From J051 sp040289295 (GTDB taxonomy: Bacteria > Armatimonadota > Fimbriimonadia > Fimbriimonadales > ATM1): a stretch of 64,000 bases of DNA. The position numbers and the translations under genes are program-made. Below, piece after piece: positions 51,975 through 59,821 of this stretch. The stretch covers positions 21,705-85,704 of the forward strand of contig PSLA01000007.1 of NCBI GenBank assembly GCA_040289295.1, in the 5' to 3' direction. The stretch's first letter is position 1. Each line of letters opens with the position of its first letter. The notes below the pieces were generated by a model that saw only the letters and a program-made list of their open reading frames with translations, was not told the DNA's origin and searched no databases.

Positions 51975-52523
51975 ATGAAAGGGATTCTTTGCTCGATTGC
52001 CGCGTTGTCGCTCCTCGCAATTGCAGGCTGTGGAGGCGCAAAAAAGGAGTCCGCAGAATCGTCCAACGCGTCCACCTCGTCGCTGCAGCCGGGACAACCG
52101 GGCCAACCTGACCAGCCAGCCGAGGCCGACGCGAAAGTTTCGGTCGAAGTGCTGACGCCCGAAGTGAAGGCAGGTGCTAAAGCGCAGGTGGTCGTGCGAG
52201 TGGAGGTGCCTGAAGGTTTCCATGCGTACACGCCCGAAGTAGGCGGCTCCTATCGCCCGCTGCGAATCGATCTGAAAGAGGGGCCAGTAGACATGCTGAA
52301 GCCCGACTTCCCCAAAGGAGAGATGAAGCAGTTCCCTGGGCTCTCCTCAGAACCCCTGCCCGTCTATGAAGGCACGGTAGACATTCCAGTCGAGGTTACG
52401 CTGTCGAAGGATGCCAAGGGTGAAGTGACGGCGACGCTGACCGTCGAGACCCAACTTTGCACGGACGCGGTCTGCTATCAGCCCAACTTGCACGACGTCA
52501 CCTTCACCGTTAAGGTGAACTGA
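51975..52523 (+). CDS. DsbD-alpha-like lipoprotein
   Basis: 182 residues. Lipobox AIAGC (Cys about 19), Pro/Gln linker, then a DsbD N-terminal-like domain (about 50-182): VVVRVEVPEGFHAYTPEVGGSYRPLRI and the redox pair QLCTDAVCYQPN (C-x4-C). In DsbD this domain passes electrons to periplasmic partners; here it stands alone as an exported lipoprotein. No membrane CcdA-like subunit is nearby. It may pair with the gamma-like thioredoxin at 30564-31013. Confidence 0.75.
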   Translation: MKGILCSIAALSLLAIAGCGGAKKESAESSNASTSSLQPGQPGQPDQPAEADAKVSVEVLTPEVKAGAKAQVVVRVEVPEGFHAYTPEVGGSYRPLRIDLKEGPVDMLKPDFPKGEMKQFPGLSSEPLPVYEGTVDIPVEVTLSKDAKGEVTATLTVETQLCTDAVCYQPNLHDVTFTVKVN

Positions 52524-52526
52524 GGC

Positions 52527-53192
52527 GTGGACGCCGCGGAGCGCAACATCGAGGCGCCCTCGTTCAACCCGTTGACCGAGCGCGGAGATGCAGTGTATCG
52601 CTCGCTGCGGTGGCTCGTGCGGAACTTTATCTTCCAACCGTTGGGCGGTTTCCGCGTCGAAGGGCTGGAAAACGTTCCCCCTACGGGGCCGCTCATCGTT
52701 GCGGCGAATCACGTCAGCTTTGCGGATCCGCCTGCCGTCGCCTGCGCGATGCCCCGCCCGGTCCGATTCATGGCTCACGCTGGCCTGTTCCGCCCGCCGC
52801 TGTTCGGGCCGCTGATTCGGCGGCTGGGGGCGTTCCCGGTTCACCGGGGCGAGGCGGACAAAGCCGCCATTCGCCGGGCGCTGGAGCTGCTGGACGAAGG
52901 ATGGGCGCTGCTCATCTTCCCCGAAGGTCGGCGCGGAGACGGGAAGCGGCTTGAGGAGGCGAACCGGGGGGTAGAACTGCTGGCGAGGAGGTCGGGGGCG
53001 AAGATCCTGCCGGTGGGCATCATTGGCACGTTGCGTTGGCTGCCGAAAGGGGCGAAGATTCCCCACCCAACGCGCATCACTGTGCGGTTCGGCGAGCCGT
53101 TTGAGTGGTCGGACAACGCCGATTTCCAATGTAGTCTGATGTCCCGCATTAGCGTGCTCTGCGGCGTACCAGCGAGGACGCGTCGTACGTGA
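52527..53192 (+). CDS. plsC: 1-acyl-sn-glycerol-3-phosphate acyltransferase
   Basis: 221-residue PlsC-like acyltransferase for phosphatidate synthesis. ANHVSFADPPAVACAM has the NHxxxxD motif (Asn-His...Asp) and LLIFPEGRRGDG is the second motif. LGAFPVHRGEADKAAIRRAL is typical. The C-terminus after GEPFEWSDNADF is short. GTG 52527 lies 3 bases after the lipoprotein stop, with no separate ribosome site apparent, so translation is probably coupled. Confidence 0.9.
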   Translation: MDAAERNIEAPSFNPLTERGDAVYRSLRWLVRNFIFQPLGGFRVEGLENVPPTGPLIVAANHVSFADPPAVACAMPRPVRFMAHAGLFRPPLFGPLIRRLGAFPVHRGEADKAAIRRALELLDEGWALLIFPEGRRGDGKRLEEANRGVELLARRSGAKILPVGIIGTLRWLPKGAKIPHPTRITVRFGEPFEWSDNADFQCSLMSRISVLCGVPARTRRT

Positions 53193-53295
53193 TTCCTACC
53201 TAAAAGCGGCGCAGGCTTGCGGTGAAGCGCAGGCGGCATTTCGGCTCGCGGGACGCTCGCCCTCCCTGCCGATTGCTACCTAAAGCGGCGTAGGC
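53191..53295. repeat. dispersed intergenic repeat with flanking direct repeats
   Basis: GATTcCTACCTAAAaGCGGCGcAGGCT at 53191-53216 recurs as GATTgCTACCTAAAGCGGCGtAGGCT at 53271-53295. Between them 53229-53268 carries the GGCTCGCGGGACGCTCGCC core also found near 43.9 kb and 56.6 kb. Confidence 0.7.
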
Positions 53296-53304
53296 TCACG
53301 CGCT

Positions 53305-53321
53305 TTGGCACGCGGATTGCA
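53305..53321 (+). promoter_or_regulatory. sigma-54 promoter (-24/-12)
   Basis: TTGGCACG-CGGA-TTGCA matches the sigma-54 consensus TTGGCACG-N4-TTGCW exactly, with GG and GC separated by 10 bases. The expected start site is near 53332, 21 bases before the ATG at 53353, and the ribosome site AAAGGAGAGAACC lies between. Sigma-54 and the activator itself are not in the window. Confidence 0.85.
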
Positions 53322-53352
53322 CCTCTGGTGAAGCAAGAAAGGAGAGAACCAC

Positions 53353-53952
53353 ATGGCATTCACGAAAGGAGCGGCGAGCCTGCTCGCCATCGCGGTTGCC
53401 TCCCAGGCGCTGGGAGCGACCTTCGACGTGACCCTCATCGACCACGGAGGAAACTTCTCCTTCGACGCCTCAGCCCGTTACTGGGAGCCGGCCATCAATC
53501 AGGTTGCCGCCCACCCACCGGTTACGGTGACGGGCGCGAACCAAAACGTGACGCTTTTCATCATCAGCGAGGGTGTTGCACGACCGGGGTGGCGCTTCGC
53601 CGGCGAGCAGTTTCTGACAGTTCACGGTAGCGTGCAATGGGGCGGCGGCCCGAACCCCGACCAGGTGCTACGGATTCGTACGCTGATTCAGGACATGGAG
53701 AACGGACACGAGTACCGAATCGAGTCCTGGCTGAACTCCTCGGGTCAGCACACGACGGGCCCCGCACCGTTTCTCGCCCCGACCCGGAGCGTTCGATGGG
53801 TGGACACAGTCGAACTGGTAACTGGCCCTACCGGCACGCTGACCCAGTTCGTCAGTGCAAATCACACGATGAACATGCAGCCTGTGCCAGAGCCCACAAC
53901 CGGGCTTGCCCTCACGTTGGCGATGGCTTGTTTGCTGCGTCGAAAGCGCTAA
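53353..53952 (+). CDS. PEP-CTERM sorted extracellular protein
   Basis: 199 residues: signal peptide (about 1-21, ALGAT), beta-rich middle domain (FDVTLIDHGGNFSFDASARYWEPAIN...), and a C-terminal sorting signal VPEPTTGLALTLAMACLLRRKR with VPEP, hydrophobic helix and basic tail. Such proteins are sorted by an exosortase to the surface, often with exopolysaccharide. The exosortase is not in this window. Preceded by a sigma-54 promoter, which is consistent with known PEP-CTERM control systems. Confidence 0.85.
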   Translation: MAFTKGAASLLAIAVASQALGATFDVTLIDHGGNFSFDASARYWEPAINQVAAHPPVTVTGANQNVTLFIISEGVARPGWRFAGEQFLTVHGSVQWGGGPNPDQVLRIRTLIQDMENGHEYRIESWLNSSGQHTTGPAPFLAPTRSVRWVDTVELVTGPTGTLTQFVSANHTMNMQPVPEPTTGLALTLAMACLLRRKR

Positions 53953-54170
53953 TCGAGGGGCTGTTCGCCTTCTACTTCGAGGCGGCGCGCGGGTTCGGCG
54001 GACTTCGTATCCCAGTTGTCGCAGTCCAGCCGACGACAGTAGACCATCGCTTGGATCTTGCCGTCCTTCGTCTCGACTTGCGCCCGAGCCGCGAACCGGC
54101 ACTCGTCGCACAGGTCCGGTTCGATGAGACGAACCACTTTCAGTTCCCGCTTCCGCACTTTTGATTCCAC
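53949..54170 (-). CDS. small Cys-rich protein, possible zinc binder
   Basis: 73 residues with CDECRFAAR...VYCRRLDCDNWD. The CxxC...CxxxxC arrangement may bind zinc. GTG 54170 is the start if valid; a GTG at 54158 is an alternative. The gene is convergent with the PEP-CTERM gene, overlapping its end by 4 bases. Coding appears real from length and composition, but the function is unknown. Confidence 0.5.
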   Translation of the reverse strand: MESKVRKRELKVVRLIEPDLCDECRFAARAQVETKDGKIQAMVYCRRLDCDNWDTKSAEPARRLEVEGEQPLD

Positions 54171-54298
54171 CCCTGCCGCCGTTGCGTTCTTGCCGTGTTG
54201 GATGCGTGGGCGCTTCCGTCAGCCTACGGGGATGTGCGTCTAATCCGGCACTTCTCTCGGCACCACGATGTCGCCGATCTGTTAGAATCACCGTCCGG

Positions 54299-56545
54299 GT
54301 GGAAGTAGAGGTCGCGAACCTCGTACGCGAGGCGTTGGGCGACGACGTCGCCTCGAGCGCTTTACTCGTCATCGAGGTGGACCTTGCGCCCAGCGGCGAG
54401 TATGGACGTACAGTGCTTCTGGCAACGGCGGACACGGTCTATCGCCTTGCTTCTCAGGACGGGAAGTTCCGCGTCATCCAAGAGATGCGCCTCGAGGACC
54501 TTGAAGAAGTGCGGTACGAGGAACTCGTGGACGCAGCCTCGATCGTCGGCGTCCGAGGTGGGACGACGTTTGAACTTATCCGAGGCACCGCCGTGCATGG
54601 AACGACGCTGGTTCACGCGGCAAAAACGCTGAACCGACTCCGCGAGGGTCTGCCCGTCGAGGGCGAAGCGATCGAGCCGAGGCGCTGCTCGAAGTGTCGG
54701 CGTCCACTACCAAGGGATAGCGACGTTTGCGAGTTCTGCATCAGCCACGGCAAGACGCTCATCCGACTGATACGCTTCCTGAAGCCTTACAAGTGGCGCG
54801 TCGCGTTCAGCACGGTGCTGTTGTTAGCCGTAACGACTCTGGATCTGCTGCCGGGATACATTATTCGCGTGCTGGTTGACTCCGTGCTCCAGCCGAAGGA
54901 CCCGAGCTTCTTCGTCCTGCTCATCGCCGCTTTTGCGGGTGCGCGCGTGGCTTCGACCGGTCTCCAAATGGTGAGGTTCTGGACAAACGCGTGGCTCGGC
55001 AAGCAAGTCACGATGGATATTCGTAACCGGCTGTTCGAGCACTTTCAAGCGCTCTCGCTCTCTTTTTACGACCGGCGCACAGTTGGAAGCGTGATGTCGC
55101 GAATGACCAACGACACAGGGGCGCTTTACGAGGTGCTCGTAGACGGAATCCCGACGGTGCTTCGCAACGGGCTACTGCTCATCGGGATTCCCATCGCGTT
55201 GATCTGGATGAACTGGCAGGTCGCGATTTGGACGCTACTTCCGTTACCGTTCATCCTTGTGATGGTGCGGCACTTCCGCCATCGTATCGTTCGCGTATGG
55301 CGTCGCTACTGGCAAACTTGGTCGCGCTTGAGCGGCGCACTGAACGGCGTGCTCAGCGGCATGCGCATCGTGAAGGCATTCCGCGGCGAACAACATGAGG
55401 TGCGGCGTTTCAGCCGCCGAATCCAAGACCTCGCAGACACGGGATACGCAGCCGAGACCGTATGGGCGACGTTCTATCCCGTCATTATGCTGCTGGTCGG
55501 ATTAGGCTCCCTACTCGTCTGGTTCGTCGGTGGCAGCGCAATCCTGTACGGCGAGGCGGGCGCCGAAACGATGTCGGTCGGCGAACTGTTCGCGTTCACC
55601 TTCTGGCTGGGCATGATGACGGGCCCGCTGGAGATTATGAGCCGCTTGATTGACTGGATGAGCCGAGCGCTGACGGCGAGCGAGCGCGTCTTCGAGGTGC
55701 TGGACACGATTCCCGACATCCGACAACCTGCAAATCCGAAGCGTCTCGGCGATTATTCGAAGGTGATCCGATTTGAGAACGTCCGCTTCGGCTATGAGAA
55801 GGCGCACGAAGTGCTGCACGACATCAATCTCGAGGCGCGGCCAGGCGAGGTGATCGGTATCGTCGGCCCCAGCGGCAGCGGCAAGACGACGCTCATGAAC
55901 CTCTTGCTGCGCTTCTACGACCCGACCGAAGGGCGCATCACTATCGGCGGGGTGGATATCCGAGAGTTGGATCTTGACGAATACCGCCGCTTCGTCAGCA
56001 TCGTGCCACAAGAGTCGTTCCTCTTCCCAGGTAGCGTTCGGCACAACATCGCCTATGGGCGTCCGGATGCAGCACCGGAAGAAGTGATGCAGGCGGCCGC
56101 GAGCGCAAACGCGCACGACTTCATCGTGAGGTTCCCAGACGGATACGACTCTTACGTGGGAGAACGAGGGCACCGCCTGTCAGGAGGTGAGCGCCAGCGC
56201 ATCGCGATCGCACGCGCCATCTTGCACGACCCGAGAGTGCTCGTCCTCGACGAGGCAACCAGCAGCGTGGACACCGAAACGGAGCGGCGAATTCAGGAGG
56301 CGCTGCAGAACCTGATCGAAGGCCGCACCGTTTTTGCCGTCGCACACCGCCTCAGCACGCTCCGCAATGCTGATCGCATCATCGTGATGGAAGAGGGGCG
56401 GATCGTCGAAGTCGGAACACACGAGGACCTGATGCGGATGGATGGCCTGTATCGCAAACTCGTGAACATGCAGCTCGACCTCGCCCGCGTCCGCGCGGAG
56501 TTCGTTGGACTCGAAGAGGAAGAAGCGGAAGCCGGCGCGCCCTAA
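54299..56545 (+). CDS. ABC exporter with N-terminal extension and zinc ribbon
   Basis: 748 residues. The N-terminal about 125 residues (VRVEVEVANLVREALGDDVASS...) resemble no transporter domain and may form a PH-like fold; next comes a ribbon C130-x2-C133...C144-x2-C147. About 165-440 is a six-helix ABC exporter membrane domain. The NBD has Walker A GPSGSGKTT, signature LSGGERQRIAIARA, Walker B VLVLDEATSSVD and HRLSTL. Full-length as a half-transporter that should dimerise. Substrate unknown, perhaps a lipid or glycan. GTG 54299 follows TAGAAT (54283-54288) by 10 bases. Confidence 0.85.
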   Translation: MEVEVANLVREALGDDVASSALLVIEVDLAPSGEYGRTVLLATADTVYRLASQDGKFRVIQEMRLEDLEEVRYEELVDAASIVGVRGGTTFELIRGTAVHGTTLVHAAKTLNRLREGLPVEGEAIEPRRCSKCRRPLPRDSDVCEFCISHGKTLIRLIRFLKPYKWRVAFSTVLLLAVTTLDLLPGYIIRVLVDSVLQPKDPSFFVLLIAAFAGARVASTGLQMVRFWTNAWLGKQVTMDIRNRLFEHFQALSLSFYDRRTVGSVMSRMTNDTGALYEVLVDGIPTVLRNGLLLIGIPIALIWMNWQVAIWTLLPLPFILVMVRHFRHRIVRVWRRYWQTWSRLSGALNGVLSGMRIVKAFRGEQHEVRRFSRRIQDLADTGYAAETVWATFYPVIMLLVGLGSLLVWFVGGSAILYGEAGAETMSVGELFAFTFWLGMMTGPLEIMSRLIDWMSRALTASERVFEVLDTIPDIRQPANPKRLGDYSKVIRFENVRFGYEKAHEVLHDINLEARPGEVIGIVGPSGSGKTTLMNLLLRFYDPTEGRITIGGVDIRELDLDEYRRFVSIVPQESFLFPGSVRHNIAYGRPDAAPEEVMQAAASANAHDFIVRFPDGYDSYVGERGHRLSGGERQRIAIARAILHDPRVLVLDEATSSVDTETERRIQEALQNLIEGRTVFAVAHRLSTLRNADRIIVMEEGRIVEVGTHEDLMRMDGLYRKLVNMQLDLARVRAEFVGLEEEEAEAGAP

Positions 56546-56549
56546 AAGA

Positions 56550-56639
56550 GCAGGCGTCAGTTTGGCTCGCGGGGACGCTCGCCCTCCCTGTCTCACGTGC
56601 AGGCGGCATTCTGGCTCGCGGGGGAGCTCGCCCTCCATG
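56550..56639. repeat. dispersed intergenic repeat, two tandem copies
   Basis: Copies at 56550-56590 and 56599-56639 follow the GCAGGCGgcattTcGGCTCGCGGGacGCTCGCCCTCC pattern seen at 53229-53268, here about 50 bases apart between convergent genes. Confidence 0.8.
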
Positions 56640-56661
56640 CTCAGGCGTCCGCGGTTCCTCG

Positions 56662-58386
56662 CTATCCGATCTTGCTCATGTCCGGATGCAGCTTCGTGCT
56701 TCCGGTTTCTGCTTGAAACGCCATGGCGAGGGAGACGAGCAACTCCTCGTGGTACAACTTGCCGATGATTGAGAACCCGCGGTCGTTCTCGGGCGTCGGC
56801 ACGAACATCTGCGGGTGACCGGTGAAGTTCGTGATGGTGAGCGCACCCAAGCCGCGTTGCGGGCTGATGTACACGTCGTAGTCCTTCGTCTTCTCCGCGT
56901 ACTCGCGCATCAGCACCGTGCGAGCGCGCATTGCTCGGAGGTAATCCACGCCACTGACGTAGCGATTCGCTCGATAAATGCGGGGCCAGGCACTGTTCTT
57001 AAGTTTTTCGATCTCAGGGCCAAGCGTGAAATCGTCGAACGCAGCCGCCGCCTCCACGCCGAGAATGTTGGTCACGGCGTCCGGCAGTTCGGGCATCTCG
57101 ATTGGACGAATCTGATAGCCCATGCTCCGGAAGATTCGCACAATTGGGTCGTTCTCCATTTTGTCTGCCGGCGTTCCCTCGCCACCTTCCGCAGGAAGGA
57201 ATCCGATTCTGAGGCGCTTCGAGTCCACCATGTTTGGGTCTATGATCACGCGGTCGACGCTGGATGGGTCGCGTTGGTCAGCGCCCGCTATCGTCTTGAG
57301 GACATGGTAGCAATCCTCGGCGGTGCGACAGATCGGGCCGATCTTGTCCATCGTCCAACTCACCGCCATCGCCCCGTATCGACTGACGCGCCCGTACGTA
57401 GGTCGCAACCCCGTGACGCGACAGCGATGGCTCGGTGAAATGATAGAGCCGAGCGTCTCCGTTCCGATCGCAAAACCAACCAAACCAGCGGCGGTTGCGC
57501 TCGCGGAACCGGCGGAGGAGCCGCTTGAGCCCTGCGCCGGATTCCACGGGTTCTTGGTCGTTCCTCGAAACCAAACGTCGCCCATTGCAAGCGCGCCGAG
57601 GCTCAACTTCGCAACGATGACCGCACCCGCTTGATCCAACTTCTCGACCACAGCCGCGTCGTAGTCGAAGTGTTGATCCTTGAACGGTTCCGCCCCCCAA
57701 GTTGTCGGGTACTCCTTCGTTGCAAACAGGTCTTTGATGCCGCAGGGGATGCCGTGCAGCACGCCCTTGTAGTTGCCGGACATAATCTCCTGCTCCGCCT
57801 TCCGTGCTTGCCGCATCGCCAGCTCCGGCGTGAGGGTGACCACGCAAAGCAACTTGTCGCCGTATTGCTCCAAGCGTTGCAGGTAGAGGCGAGTGAGTTC
57901 GACCGGCGAGATCTCACGCCGCTGCACCATTCGCGCCAGCTCGGTCAGCGGCTTGAAGTGCAACTCCTCGTCAACAGGAGGGGTGGGCCGTGAGATCGAG
58001 CCGCCAAGCGGCGCTGCGATCGGCCCACCGCGAGGCTGGATAATCGGCCTCCCCGGCGGGCTTTCGATCGGTCGGAACAGCGTGGGCGGCTCGACGGAGT
58101 AGTCCATCTGCTTCTCTCGCAAGGCGACGGCGTCGCGGCGAAGCGCGTTCACGTCGCGCAGAACCTGTCGCCTCTGCTCATCCGTAAACTGAATGCCCGC
58201 GACCTTCTCCGCTCTGGCGAGGTCCTCCGAGGTCAACTCATCGTTCTGCCCCATCTCACGCTTCTCCTCCACGATCTCTGCGAGAAGACTCGGCGAGGCG
58301 ACAAGGCTGCCGGTCGCGACCATAGCAGCCAGCAGGAAGTCCTTTCGCGAGATCGGCTGCTCGAGAGACTGGTGTGCTCGTGCCAC
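56662..58386 (-). CDS. exported amidase-signature enzyme
   Basis: 574 residues. N-terminal SRKDFLLAAMVATGSLVASPSLLA resembles a twin-arginine-type export signal (R-K variant). Amidase-signature core: GIKDLFATKEYPTTWG (Lys), GSSGSSAGSASATAAGLVGFAIGTETLGSIISPS (cis-Ser and nucleophile Ser) and CRVTGLRPTYGRVSRYG. Pro/Gly-rich linker at about 95-150. Amide substrate unknown. GTG 58386 lies 6 bases after TAAGAT, suggesting leaderless expression. The catalytic triad Ser-Ser-Lys is intact. Confidence 0.88.
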   Translation of the reverse strand: MARAHQSLEQPISRKDFLLAAMVATGSLVASPSLLAEIVEEKREMGQNDELTSEDLARAEKVAGIQFTDEQRRQVLRDVNALRRDAVALREKQMDYSVEPPTLFRPIESPPGRPIIQPRGGPIAAPLGGSISRPTPPVDEELHFKPLTELARMVQRREISPVELTRLYLQRLEQYGDKLLCVVTLTPELAMRQARKAEQEIMSGNYKGVLHGIPCGIKDLFATKEYPTTWGAEPFKDQHFDYDAAVVEKLDQAGAVIVAKLSLGALAMGDVWFRGTTKNPWNPAQGSSGSSAGSASATAAGLVGFAIGTETLGSIISPSHRCRVTGLRPTYGRVSRYGAMAVSWTMDKIGPICRTAEDCYHVLKTIAGADQRDPSSVDRVIIDPNMVDSKRLRIGFLPAEGGEGTPADKMENDPIVRIFRSMGYQIRPIEMPELPDAVTNILGVEAAAAFDDFTLGPEIEKLKNSAWPRIYRANRYVSGVDYLRAMRARTVLMREYAEKTKDYDVYISPQRGLGALTITNFTGHPQMFVPTPENDRGFSIIGKLYHEELLVSLAMAFQAETGSTKLHPDMSKIG

Positions 58387-58392
58387 GGGTAT

Positions 58393-58398
58393 ATCTTA
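58393..58398 (-). promoter_or_regulatory. -10 hexamer TAAGAT for amidase gene
   Basis: TAAGAT, 6-base spacer, GTG 58386. Confidence 0.45.
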
Positions 58399-58472
58399 GA
58401 CGGTTCGCCTCCACGGGCGCTGAGCCTGGAGGGCAACGTCGACGGCTTTGCCTTTGCGGCGCTCTTCGCCGC

Positions 58473-59738
58473 CTACCGCTCGCGTCCGGCGACGCCGACG
58501 GCGCGCGAGTGGCCGAGCGTGGAGAACGCCAGCGCGAGTGCGCAGACCAGGTCGTCGTGGTAGCCGCCAACCGCGCCGTAGACCACCCTCCCGCGCGCCG
58601 TACCCTTTCCTTCGAAGTGCTCCAACTCGCGGACGAGGTCCGGGTCCGGCAACAGGCGAATCATTCCTCGCTCGAACGCCCACGCGAGCGACTCGATGAG
58701 GTCGGCCTTGCTTGACGGAGTGAAGACGAATCCTTCGACGCCTACGCCCGGGCACTCCGCGCGAAGTTGGTCGGTAACCGGGTCGCCGACACCGGTTGCG
58801 TCGCAGATGATTCGATGGGCGCGGTGGTGTGAAGCGAACCCCGCGACGCGGCGAACGATGGCTGCCCATCCGATGCCTGCCCAGCGCGCGGCGTCCACAA
58901 CCTCGCATCGGCTTTGCACGCCGCGCAACGCGACCGCCGCCGTGAAGTCTTCGCAGCGCGCCCAGTCCACACCGACGACCACCTCGCCGACCTCGACGCG
59001 CCTCGCGGACATCGCGCGCTTGAGCCCCTCATACGCGAATACCGTCGTCGCCGAGTCCAGGAACTCCGCCTCGTATTCGGTGCGGAATGAGCGCTCGCTC
59101 AGAATCTCGCGCTGCAAGTCGAGGTACTCCTTGCTGACGCGCGGGTTCTCGCTGCTCGGAGAGCGTCGGCTCCAGAAGCCGCTTTCACCGCGCTCGCCGA
59201 TGCGAAAGAGGCGATAGAAGAAGTTCCTCCCTCGCGGAGTGCTGATCAGCGTCATGCGCCCGTCGTTGGCGGCGAGCATCGGCATGGCGACCTCGGTAAT
59301 GAGCTCTTCGGGAGCGAACGCCGCTTCGTCGAGCAGGATGTGGTCCGCCCCGTCGCCGCGTAGGTTGTGCGCCTCATGCCCGCTTCTCGCGTCGAAGACG
59401 TGGACGACCGCTCCGCCCTTCTTGCCGCCCTCGTGGACGCGAATCGTCGGGTGAGGCGTCTGGACGGCGGTGTAGGCCATGCCAACAGCGGTAAGCATCC
59501 ACTTCATCCGCTCGAAGACGATGCGCGCCTGGGCGAGGGTGGGGGCGATGGCGATTTGGCGACTCCTGCGACTGAGGAACACGCGCCGAGCCATGTCGGC
59601 CGCGCTCGCGTCGGTCTTTCCCCAACGCCTACCGCAGGCGAGCACTCGAAATCGGGCTTGCGAGTCGAGGTATGCTCTTTGCCCCGGATGCGGCACCCAC
59701 CCCGCCTTGGCGAGGCGGCGGAAGAACTGCTTGCTCAC
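58473..59738 (-). CDS. orphan phage terminase large subunit-like protein
   Basis: 421 residues. ATPase: CGRRWGKTDASA (Walker A, about 35-46) and ADHILLDEAAFA (Walker B). Nuclease: VVGVDWARCEDFTAAVAL, RIICDATGVGDPV and GGYHDDLVCALALAF with the three acidic positions. Both active sites look intact. No small terminase, portal, capsid or other phage genes follow in the window, so it is either a domesticated gene or an isolated prophage remnant. GTG 59738 is the start; the 3' end is 86 bases from the amidase start. Confidence 0.8.
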   Translation of the reverse strand: MSKQFFRRLAKAGWVPHPGQRAYLDSQARFRVLACGRRWGKTDASAADMARRVFLSRRSRQIAIAPTLAQARIVFERMKWMLTAVGMAYTAVQTPHPTIRVHEGGKKGGAVVHVFDARSGHEAHNLRGDGADHILLDEAAFAPEELITEVAMPMLAANDGRMTLISTPRGRNFFYRLFRIGERGESGFWSRRSPSSENPRVSKEYLDLQREILSERSFRTEYEAEFLDSATTVFAYEGLKRAMSARRVEVGEVVVGVDWARCEDFTAAVALRGVQSRCEVVDAARWAGIGWAAIVRRVAGFASHHRAHRIICDATGVGDPVTDQLRAECPGVGVEGFVFTPSSKADLIESLAWAFERGMIRLLPDPDLVRELEHFEGKGTARGRVVYGAVGGYHDDLVCALALAFSTLGHSRAVGVAGRER

Positions 59739-59821
59739 GTTTGATTAGGAGCCGAGCGGGCCGGTTGTCAGGTGCCGCTGGAGCCGGAATCCGACACTTA
59801 AGCGCCCAAGCCCCCTAACAG

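Noticed and set aside
58473..59738. prophage in the window
   Set aside because: Only the large terminase is recognisable; no other phage gene or attachment site.
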